Below are positions 26,001 to 38,000 of a DNA stretch of 64,000 nucleotides, piece after piece. The first letter of the stretch is position 1. Every line of letters starts with the position of its first letter. The notes beneath the pieces are model-generated. The model was not told the DNA's origin. It saw nothing but the letters and a program-made list of their open reading frames with translations, and ran no database searches. The DNA comes from Endozoicomonas sp. ISHI1 (GTDB taxonomy: Bacteria > Pseudomonadota > Gammaproteobacteria > Pseudomonadales > Endozoicomonadaceae), in assembly GCF_024606225.1 (NCBI RefSeq), contig NZ_JAGRPU010000013.1:1-64000 (forward strand), written 5' to 3'. The position numbers and the translations under genes are program-made.

Positions 26001-29000
26001 CTGGAACAACGTACTGGTCAATGCGGATGCACTGAGCGTCAATCTGGTCGGCAGTGGTGCTGTCGGAATTGGTGTCGATGCCGGCGCTGGTGCTGTTGCC
26101 ATCTCTACGGCAATGGAATACGGCAAGACAGAAGCTTACATTGACGATGCAGTCGTGATTGCCAGAGGCAAGGGCAGCACTATGCAAGTGGATACCGGTG
26201 ACCTCAAGGGCTATGGCGATCTGCCGGACCTTTCTACTGCCGGTGACAGTTCCAATCCGGACGCTGTTTCCATGGGTGACCTGACTTCCGGCTTTAACAC
26301 GCTTTCTGTGGAGCGCACCAAAGAATCCGTCAACGGTCTTGTTGTTAACGCAACGTCCAGAACCAAGCAGCGTGCGATAACCGTAGGTGGTGCTGGGGGC
26401 AAGACCGTCGCTATCAATGCCAACGTTGCTACCAACGGTACTTATAACGCTACTAAGGCTTACATCAAGGATGCCACCATAAACACCGGCGTTTCCGGTG
26501 AAGATGGCGCCGATGTCTACGTTCGCGCCAATGCCCACGAAGCGGGACTGGCTGTTTCTGCAGGTGTTGCCGTCTCCGGCGGTGGTGAAGCGGCAGGCGC
26601 GGGTGTCGGTGGATTTGCCACCAATGCCCAGAAGCGTTCCAGTGAAGCCACCATTGAAAACAGTACGGTCAATGCGGACAAAGTAACCATTGACGCCAAT
26701 ACCTCAAAACTGGCTCAGGCTGTTTCAGCGGGTGTAGCGGCCGGTTTAGGCACAACCGGTGGCCTTGGTGGTGCCGCTTCAGTGGTTATTACTGAACAGG
26801 CAGGTAATACCCGTGCCTGGTTGCGCGGTGGCACAACCAATGCCAGAGAGGTAGTGGTTGTTTCCGACAGACGTCAGGAGGCGAATGTTGCTGCTGGTGC
26901 AGCCGGTATCGGTACCACAGTTGGCGTCGGTGTTGGGCTGGCGGTTAATATTGTTGGTGGTGATTCAAAAGCCATCATTGGCAATGATCTGGACGATAAC
27001 GGCGATACCCTGACCACCGCAGTGAACTCAGATACGGTGACTGTGGATGCTGACCGGGTTTCCAGTGCGAAAAGTTACGTCTTTGGTGCTGGGCTGGGTG
27101 GCGGCTATGGTGTCGCAGCCATGATTAATACCACGGAATTCCGTGGCGAAACCCGTGCTGCGATTCATGGCTATCTCAAGAATAGCAACCTCACTACAGA
27201 CATTCGCGGCAGTGACGGCAGCTCTGCAGCCACTAATGTTACCGTCAAAGCTCAGGAACTTCAGGATGCCGATCAATGGGCTGCGGGTATCGGTGCTGGT
27301 GCCAGTTTAGGTGTGGGTGCGGTGGCGAATGTAGTGCTTGGCCGTTCCCAGGTTTATAGTGAAGTGGTTGGCTCTGACATTGAAGCGGGCACACTGGATA
27401 TTGACGCTAATGCCCAGCGCCAATCGAGCCTGATCAGTGTTGCTGGCGCAGCATCCACTAATGCAGCGGCAGCGGTCAGTATCGGTCTTGCTCTTTATGG
27501 CCAGGGTGACACGACTGCCGAAGACGGCACTAATGCTGAAGATGAGTTTGACCCAAGCCGAAACGAAGCCAACACGGTTCTGGCTACAGACACTGCCAGC
27601 TATAACAGGCACCTGTCTGATGAAGAGATCGCTACGCTGGAAGCGGACAACAATGTCACCATAACTCGAAGTCAGTCACCTTCTACTTCCACGACGACAG
27701 AATCAGGTAAGTCTCTCAAACTCAGTGGTGAAAGTGTTACTGCTGCCCGGATCAGTGGCGGCAAGATTGATGTTGATACTCTTAACGTCAATGGGCGTAC
27801 ATTGCAGCACAGCTATCAGGGATTGGGTGCGGCTCAGGTCAGCTCTGTCGGCATTGCTGGCGTGGTGGGTATCAGCCGCTCCTATGAAATGAACATTGCC
27901 ACCGTGGACAGCAATGTTAAGGCTAACAATGCGGTGATCGGTGCAAGCCTTGAAAATGCCAGCAGCGATGATGGCGCTCTTGAAATGAAGAGCTTTATTG
28001 TCGGTCTGGGTGGTACCAGCGTCGTCATTAATTACACCGATGCGCGCAGTGAAAACCGGGTTGTGGCCGGAATCAGCTCAGCAGAGGGTAACGATACCGG
28101 AGACCTTGAAGTTACTGCTACCGACTCCACCGATATTCGTCTTGGTGATGTCAGCAGCGGCAAGCCTTCTTCGGTTACCGACGGTTCCCTGAACGTCAAC
28201 ATTGGCGCAGGAGCGGTTGGCGTCAGCGTGGGTTATGCAGAGAAAGACAGTGACATTGATGTCTGGGTGGGTGAGACAGGCAAGCTGATTGACGGCTATA
28301 ACAACATCACCGTTTCCGCCCTCAATCAGGGCATGGTTAAAAGCACGGGCTTCGCCCTGGCAGGTGGTTTGCTGGCGGGCGTGCAGGGTGTTGTCACTTA
28401 TGCCCGCGATGATTCCGATGTCAAAGCCACCGTTTACGGCACCATAGATACCGGCTCAGATTCCAGCGTCGTTATTATCAATGCCCAGTCTGCATCGGAA
28501 CTCTATTCCAGCGCTTACGGTGTCACCGTTGCGGCTGGAGGATCGATGGGCGGCTCCTTTGCTTATGCCATTGCCGATACCAAAGCGGAAGCCGAAGTGG
28601 CTGACGGAACGGTATTTAACGGCAGCGGTGATGTGATTGTCCGCTCCGAGACCGGCAGTGGCGCTGATGGTTATGAAAGCGCCTATGCCGCGGCCTTTGC
28701 TGCTTCCGGTGGCTTGCTACTTGGTGTTGCAGGCAGTGAAGCCAGAGCCACTAACAAGTCTCAGTCCATCGCCAGAGTGGGTGATGGTGTGTATCTGCCC
28801 TATTCCGACTTCACTGTGAATGCCCGTCACACCGGGGTACAGATTGCTGATGCCGACGGTTACTTTGTTGGTCTGGTGGCGGGAGGCTATCAGACAGGTG
28901 TTGCTCAATCATTCACCTCAAGCCGGGTTGAGTTTGGCAAGAATCCGATTGCTGCGCTGGAGCGCCCTGGCGACCTGACCCTGGACGCTACCAGTTACAA

Positions 29001-32000
29001 CCAGAACCAGAGCTTTACCACTGCTGGCGGTGGCGGATATTACTCTGGCAGCGCAGCAGAATCGGTTATGGATGCCGGTGATCACAGCAATGGCCATTAT
29101 TCTGCTGCAGTCGAGATTGATGACTGGTCTGGCAACTACAGGATTGTTCCCGTCGATGCCGGTGGTGTCTATATTTCCGCCAGCAGTGAGACTGAGTTCT
29201 TTGCCGGAACCGATGCAACCACGGTTTCGGTAGTTGGTGGTTCAGGTGCAACATCTCTGGTGGAGGTAGATACCAATGCCAAGGTGGATCTGGGCGAGAA
29301 TGTTAGCTTCTCGGCGCTGGATATTGATATTGACGCCTTCAATAGCGCCTACCAGATTCAGAATCCTTACTTCAACGGCTTTACCTCTTCCATTCATGGA
29401 GCGGGCGGTGGCGCCGCCAACGGTACCGCAGGACTTTCCTACCAGGATCTGAAAAACATCGCCGCCGAAGTAGTGGTGGGTAAAAACGCAGTGCTGAAGA
29501 TTTCCGACCTGGCCTGGATGGACAGCACTTACGACCACAACATTATGCTGGATGCCAACACGGACTTCTTTGTCTACGACGAGTCCAAGCTGGAAATCGG
29601 TGGTGCCTTGCAGGGCGCTGGCGCCGAATCCGATGTGGATGTCAAAACCCGCAACAAAATCTCACTGGGTGAGGGGGCTGAACTCTATAACCCCAGGGGA
29701 GAGATTGGTATCGGCACCTACTCCCGGGGCAGTGCAGTGTCTCAGGCTAATGTAACCGTCTGGGCAGCTGCCGGTGTTGCCGGTGGCGTCAGTACCGTTG
29801 ACCTGGATGTTCTTAACCAGATTGATATTGGCAAGAACGCCGTCATCAATGGCTACGGCAATGTCGGTATCTACAGCGGTCGTGGCAGTAACTACTTCCA
29901 GGAAAATCAGCTGACAGGCAATGCCCTGGCCAATGTCTATAACTGGACGGCTATTCCTATTCCGGCCGGCAACAAGGCAAAATCCAACATTACCCTGAAT
30001 AACAAGGTGAACTTTGCTGATGGCTTTGACATTGGTTCAGACAGCCATGTGTTTATCGAAGCCAATGAGGGGCAGGTCAGTTCCACGCACCGGGGCATTG
30101 AAAAGAACCCCTATCTGGAGTTGTTCAGTTCCGAAACCAGCTTTGGCAGCAGCGACTCCAGCACCAGCAATGTTCTGACCTTTAATGGCAACGGTAAGGT
30201 CGTTGCCGGTCAGTACGCCTATCAGTGGGTAGAGATAGAGTCTGACGGCACCATCAACAAGCAGCTTTACCGTTATGGTACTGCGGCCCGGATGAATGAG
30301 AAGTACTCCAGTCGGGCGGAACTGGCAGCTTACATCAAAGATCTTCAGGATCGCGTTGACCTGCTCGAGTCCTGGGACGGTTCCAGCATCCTTATCGATG
30401 GGGTCACAGTGAGTGACGGAGACGGCGAAGATACCGGCAGCTCATCCGGCACCGGCTCTGAGAGCATTGTGGATGGCGGGACAAACCCTTATCAGGATGA
30501 GATCAATGAGCTGAAGTCCGAAATCGTACTGCTGTCGGCTATTGTCAATGATCTGTCTGCGAACCCGAACGATGCCATCAGGGTGGCGGATGTTCAGGCT
30601 ACAGCAGGGAATATCAACCTGGTGGCGGACACCATCACACTGGCTGGCAGTAACAAACCAACCTTCACCGCTAAAGGCGACGCCTACATAAAGGTGGAGA
30701 ACAAGACCGATGAACATCTGCTGCTGGAAAATCTGAGCATTACCAATCAGACTGGCGGTAACGTCTTTGTCACTGGCGGTGGCTCGCTGGGCAGCAGTTA
30801 TATCTTTGAGCAGTCTGGCAGTGATTACACGACGAAGACTGGCATTGATATCAGCCATGCCCCAACCGGCGCTAACTACCTGGACTCCGACGTCATTATT
30901 AATGGTGATATTTCCAACCTGCTATCCAGCGTCAATATTGACGTGGCGGAAGGGGATCTGATCCAGCAGGCTACCATTGAAGCCAACGCCATCAACCTGA
31001 ACGTAGAGAACGGCAGCCTGCTGCTAAATTCCAACAAACCGCAGACCTATGGCCGTGATCCCAAGGCGCTGGTCAACTACACCGCTGGCTGGAAACCCTC
31101 TGCCGAAGGTTTTGTCCAGCTTTATCTCAACGACAAATACAGCACAGCCATCAACGCCACGGGTATTAACGACTTCAATAATTGGTTTACCGGCCGTGCC
31201 ATCCGTCATACCGGCGACCAGAAGAGTTATTACCAGGGCGGTAGCTACGGCTACGACGAGATGAACATCTACTTCAACTGGGGCTTCAGCGACAGTAAAG
31301 AATACAACGGCAGTGATGCAGTGGTATTTGAAATGCGGAGCAACAGCAGCAGTCGTGGCGGTAGCAAGTGGAAGTTCAAGCCTGTTCAGAATTTACAGTC
31401 CAAACTTGAGCAGAGCGCTACATACTCACAGGTGAAAAGCAGTCTGGGCGGCACCGGTACTTCCATCATTGGTGAGAAGGTGGTGATTAATGCCGAGCGT
31501 CTGGATATCAACGGCAAGATCATTGTCGGTACCGATAACTCCTGGTCTGTGGATGTGGGTTCAGGCTTTGATGCGACGATCGCCGAATATATCAGTGATG
31601 CCGGACTGTCTGCCGGAGATGTGGTTAATATCAGGCCAGGCGAAACCAAGGCACTATGGGTCAGACATCCGTCTCTGCCTGGTCTCAAAACCCTGAAGTA
31701 TTATGACTTTGATGTGTCGTCCGGCAATGGCACGTCTGGCATCGGCCTGATCTATGATGTGGGCACCGGCAAGCTCAGGGCAGATGACATTCCTGTCAGT
31801 GGCGGCGGTTATGTGGCCATCAGGGCTAAAATTTCCTCAACCGGTGAAGAAGGTAATATCACCGTCAAGGATGGGCTGGGTCAAATTGACATCAATAACG
31901 ACTCCAGCAAGCAGCTGGTGCTGGGTACTATCAGCGCCGGAGACGACGCCACTGGCGTTATCCGCATCACCGATCTGAACAAGAGAAAGAATGGCAGCTA

Positions 32001-35000
32001 TTACAGTGAGTGGTTTGTTCACTCGCCCGGTAACAAAATCAGACAGTATGAGACCGACGCCTGGGCGGTCAGTTATGACGAATCCAATTATGTGAAGAGC
32101 CTTGGCGGCACCGGTACCACCTCAACCATGACGTACAACCCCATGGCCGGACAGCTGTTCTATATCCGTGAAGGGGCGACAGTGGTGCGCAGCTTTGACC
32201 CGCCCGGGGACAGCTCTGCACCTTATGATGGCAAGTCTATCGATGGTTACTTCGCCAAATACCCGAACACCTTGGGGGACTGGTATTACGAAACCAACTG
32301 GAACACTGAAACCAGCTATTACACCACCTGTGCCTACAAGCCGGAAGCCTGTTCCAATGGCACAGCCAGCAATTACCTGACCCAGGTCTATGACCGTGGC
32401 GGTGAGTACGTCTGGGGCGTTAAGTGGGGTCTCAGCTACGACAAGTACTACGGCAGTAACATGACCAATGTCGATCCCGTGGTCTATGTTCCCTATCGTA
32501 TGTGGATGGACGCCCACACCTACGTGAAGGCAGACAATGCAATTACCTTCCAGTTCACAGGATCGGCTAATGGCTTCATAGACCTGACCTCAAAATCTTC
32601 TATTGAATTGACCGGTAACGTCTATAACCCCAGCGGCACCACCAATATCAGTACGCTCAATGATCTGATCACTTCGGGTTCCACTGCCATTACCTCGGAT
32701 GTGACCACCATTGCGGCCAGGGGCAGCATTGGCAGTCGTGATAATGCACTGGCGATCATTACTGATGAGCTGGGTTTGAGTTCCAGCCATGGTTCCCTCT
32801 ACTTCAACGTAACTGGCGCCGATGGTGATGTGGAGCTTCGGCACCTGAAAGCCAAATACGACATTGTCGGTGTTGTTGACAAGGGCATTGTGGCCAAGAA
32901 TAGCAATACGATTATTCAGTCCGATCGTCTGGATCTAACCAGCTCCACCGGTGGCATTGGTAAGGTAGGAACCATTGGCAATACTGGCACCTATCAGTTT
33001 GTCAATATTTCCACCACCGGCACAGTGAAGCTGAATGCTGCTACTGATATTGCCGTTAATCAGGCCAGTGGTGACCTTGAGCTTTACAGCGCCAATGCTA
33101 ACGAAGAGGTGGTGATCAAGCTGGGTAATGGTCGGATTACCAACGGCATTGGTCGACTGGACAAGACTGATGAAGAGCTGGCTTATGATGCAGCAGTGTG
33201 GGACAGCCTGAACCTGCTGGATGACGACGCCGGTGCTGTTACTGTGTCGTCTTACGAAAACCAGTTCACGCACAAGTACCATACCTACTGGATGATCAAG
33301 CAGCGTCTGTCTGACGACAGTGATGCCGGTTTCACCATCGACCCGGCTTTTGTTGAAGCTCTGAAAGTGCGTTATAACACCACTGACGAAGTCGAATTGG
33401 CCAGTCTGGTCAAGGCCGACTATCAAGGCCTTGAACAGTGGTTCGCAGATCAGGTTACCGTCGCTGATGTCTATGACAAGCCTGAAGACGCCATTGGCAT
33501 TGAACAGAAGGGAACGCTCTTCGGTTATGACTATGGCACTCTGCTTACAGGTAGCTACGATCAGGATTACCGTCTGACTCTGGCGAAAGACTCCAGCTGG
33601 TACACCAGCATGGTGGATGGTGCGAAATGGAAGCAGAGTCAGCTGGATATCAGTATCTCTGCCACCGCGCTGAATGGCGACGCTTCCAGCCAGTTGACCA
33701 ACAGGGAGGCCAATATCAAGGCTTCCGATATTCACCTGATCGCCAATGGCGGCAGTGTCGGTGAAAACCTGAATGATCTGGTTTTCAGTGTCAGCCGTGA
33801 CGGTTCCGGAACCATCACTGATGCTCAGAAAGCGGCTCTGCTGGCTGCCGGTGCCGGTGATATTTCAACGACAGTGACCCAAGACAATGTAACGTTCAAC
33901 GTCAAGCAGGTTGACCCGATCAAGATCGACATGACCGGCGAACTCTACGCCTCGGCCACTAAAGAGATCTATGTCGAGTCCAAATCCGGCCTGACTCTGG
34001 GCAGTTTGGTCTCTTCGGGTAACGACATCCGTCTGGTTGTTGATGGCGCTATTGATGCTAAGGCGGGGCTGACCCATATAGCTGCCCGTGACCTGTTTAT
34101 CGCCAATACCCGGGGGGATATTGGCTCGCAGAGCAGTGCCGTGAAGCTCAACCTCACAGGAGCGCTCAGGCAGGCGGGTGCTGCAGCGGATATGTACCTT
34201 CAGGGTGTGGGTGGAGATCTCTATCTGGGATCAATCAGTGCTGGTGGCCTGCTCTCCATAGCCAACGGTAATGATCTTCTGTCGTACAACAACGACAGCT
34301 TCCTTTCCGCTGAGTCATTCAATCTCGACGTCAACAGCCACGATCTGGGCAGCAGCTCCGGGGCGTTAAACCTGATTATGACGGGTACGGGTAGTTTCCG
34401 TGCTGACGCAGGCAATGCCTGGCTAAACGTCAAGGACTCGAGCCTGTTCACGCTGGGGCAGGTTGATATCGAAAAAACCTTGTCCCTCAGTGCAGTGGGA
34501 GCCCTTGCTCTGCAGGGGAATCTTGACGCAACTGACCTGACTCTGGATGTGGATGGCGCACTGACCAGTGGCGGCTACACAATGACTGTTGGCAATGACG
34601 CTGATATAGATGCCGACAGCATTGATCTGGACGCCATGAACGTCAGGGTGGGCAGTGCCAATATCTACGCTCAGTCTGGCGGCCTCACTCTCGGTGACGT
34701 CACTGCAACCAAAGGTCTTTTGACGCTGCTGGCTAATGGTCAGCTGACCCTGAATGGTGACATTGTGACTCAGGGTGGGAATCTTCTGGCTGACGCTAAC
34801 AGGATTGCGATGGATTCTCTGGCCTCTGTGACCAGCTCCGGCAATATCACCATGACGGCGTCAGACAGCATGAACCTGTTTAATCTGACAGCCCGCAATG
34901 GTGTGATTGACCTGACTGCCACCAACGGCTTTGATGTTCAACTGGGTTCAATTACCGCCACTCGTCTGGATGCCCGTGAGGTAGACATCGAAACTCAGGC

Positions 35001-38000
35001 TGACCTGACTCTGAGCGATTCAGTAGCAACTTCTACAGGTAATGTAATGCTGACCTCAGGTGGCGATATGTTCCTGAACGCGAACATCACCAGTGACCAG
35101 GGCTCCATTATTCTCGATGGACAGAAGGGACTGTATGCCACTCGTCGTATAAAGTCTGGCCAGGATCTTCAGATCACCACCAAAGGTAATCAGGAGCTGA
35201 GCACTCTGGAGGTTGGCGGCAAACTGGATATTGATCTGGAAGGCGGCTCAACCCTGAGTATTGCCTCCGCTACAGTTGCCGGACTTGTGGACATTCTCTC
35301 CAGTGGCGACCTGACTCTTTCCGGCTCACTGGCTGCGAGCGATGTGATTATTGAAACAACCGGTGGGCTGACCTCTGGCGGCTCCATCAGTTCTTCTACA
35401 GGTTCCATGACTCTGAAGATGGGCAAAGGTCTGAACGTTCAGGGTGACATCAGTGCCTTCAGCAACATGAATATTGTTGCCGTTGAAGGTGTCACCATGG
35501 CACCCGGCAAGAGCATTACTGCCGGTGGCTATATGGACATCAATGCCGCCTTCATTAATATGAGCGACAACAGCCTGATGAAATCCGGCGCTGACATGAA
35601 GCTCTACACACCGGGCTCTATGCTTCTGGGTACTCTGGAAGTGGGTGGTGACCTGGATATCGATATTGAGTCGGGTGCCGAGCTTGCTATCAGCAGTGCC
35701 ACGGTTGCCGGTATCGTCGACATTCTTTCCAGCGGTGATCTCGATCTGTCCGGCTCTCTGGCAGCCAGTGACGTGACCATTGAAACGGCAGGCGAACTCA
35801 CTGCCGGTGGCTCCCTCAGCTCTTCAGCCGGCTCCATGACCCTGAAGGTAGGTAAGGGGCTGAACGTTCAGGGTTACATCAGCGCCTTCAATGATATCGA
35901 TATTGTTGCTGCAGAAGGGCTGACGATGGCGTCTGGCCGAAGCATTAGCGCTGGCGGCTACATGGACATCAATGCCGCTTTCATCGATATGGGCGACAAC
36001 AGTCTGATGAAATCCGGCGCTGACATGAAACTCTACACACCGGGCTCTATGTTGCTTGGCGTTCTGGAAGTAGGCGGTAATCTGGATGTCGATATTGAAT
36101 CAGGCTCCGTGCTTTCCATAGATTCTGCCAAAGTTACGGGAACCGTTGATGTTCTGTCCAGTGGCGACCTGACACTGTCCGGCTCCCTGGCAGCAGCGGA
36201 TGTGAAGATAGAAACCGCAGGCGATCTGACTGCCGGTGGTTCTATTAGTGCTTCTTCAGGCGCTATGACTCTGAAGATGGGCAAGGGTCTGAATGTTCAG
36301 GGAGATATCAGCTCTTCCAGCAATATGAATATAGAGGCGGCTGAGGGTGTCTTGATTGCTTCAGGCAGAAATATGAGCGCCGGTGGCAACCTTGATCTTA
36401 TGGCCGCTTACCTGGAGATGGCGCACAGCAGAATTCTCTCCGGCGGCAATATGCAGCTGTCTACGACCGGCCTGATGGATCTTTCTGAACTGGTGGCAGG
36501 GGGTAACCTGACCCTCTTCAGTAGATCCGGACCGATTCTGTTCAATCAGTCTGTTACCGCTGGCGGACATACCAGCATAAGAACAGGCAGTCCGGTTGTC
36601 CTCAGACTCTCTGCGTTTACAGAGCCAGGCACAGTGAATCTGGCAGTGGGAGAAAGCATTACTTCAACCGGTGGCATCTCAATAGACACAGACACTCTGG
36701 TGCTGGGTGACAACAGTCGTTTGAATTCCGGTGATGGCGTCACTGTGTTGCTCAACACTTTTGAGATGGGCGACGATGTAGAAATTTCTGCGGTCAATGA
36801 CATCGACATGACGGTTCAAAGTCAGGTCGTTCTGAATGGCCCGGTAAGTTCCAGCGCTGGTTCCATTCGAATTACCGGCACTGAAGGTCTGGATATTCTG
36901 CACAGCCTCAATGCGGGTCAGGATATTGTTCTTACTGTTCCCGAAACCGTCGTTCTGCCCACCGAAAAACATCTGCTGGCTGGACGCAGTATCAGTGTAA
37001 CTTCTGACAGGCTGGATCTTCAGGGCAACAACAACCTGCACGCAGTGGCAAATCTGACACTCAGCAATAATGGTATGAGTCTGCCAGACACGACCAGCCT
37101 GAGAGCGGGCGGTGACATGGCATTGCTGACCAGTGGTCTGGTCAGGTTGAATGGCCAGGTGCAGCAGACCGGAGGCTCTTTCCAGGTCAATACTGACAGT
37201 AACATCCAGCTTGAGCAGGACATCAATGCCGGTCGACATATTCTGTTGGCTACACCTGAAGATGTCTATCTGGAAGTGGGTCGCAGCCTGGTTTCTGGTG
37301 AGGACCTGCGGATTGAGTCCGACGGCCTCTATCTGGGACGAAACACAGTGCTTGATGCTGGTGGCAACATGGCACTGATTAATAATACGCTGTCACTGCC
37401 TGACAGTGTGCAGATCAGTGCGGGTGGTGATTTTGAGCTTGAAACCGATGGAAGGCTCTATCTGACCGGTACCATTGGTGATATTGGCGGCTCCCTGCGG
37501 ATACGCACCGATGAACTTTATCTCTATCAGGATCTGAATGCCGGCGAGAGTATTGAGCTTGATACTAGCTACCGCATTTATCAGCAATACCGCAGAAATC
37601 TGGTGGCTGGAGAGGATATCAGTCTCAGTACTGACCGCTATTACACCGGCTACCGGACCAGCCTGACGGCCGGGGATGATATTTCTGTGTCTACGCGGGA
37701 CGAGCTCGACTTCTACTACGTCAGCGCCGGTGGTGATTTCGCTGTTGACAGTGAATACGGTAATGTTCACTTCAAGGAGTCTGTCACAGCAGGTGGTGAC
37801 ATGAGTGTTGAGTCTGGTCGTAGTGTTTATCTCTCATCATGGAAAGACATTACTGCAGGCACTCTCGCTGTTGGAACTGCCAATCAGTCCGGAGCTTATC
37901 GTTTCTCGGTGGGGTATGGCAGCACCATCGAGACAGAGGGCGACCTGCTGGTGAACACCACCTACACCCAGGACTATCAGGAACTGATCGTTGGCGGTGA

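Noticed and set aside
25651-26538. Several long antisense frames (up to 295 codons) inside the adhesin gene
   Set aside because: They mirror the Gly/Ala/Asp-rich repeat codons of the sense strand and have no start signals; typical shadows of a long repetitive gene.
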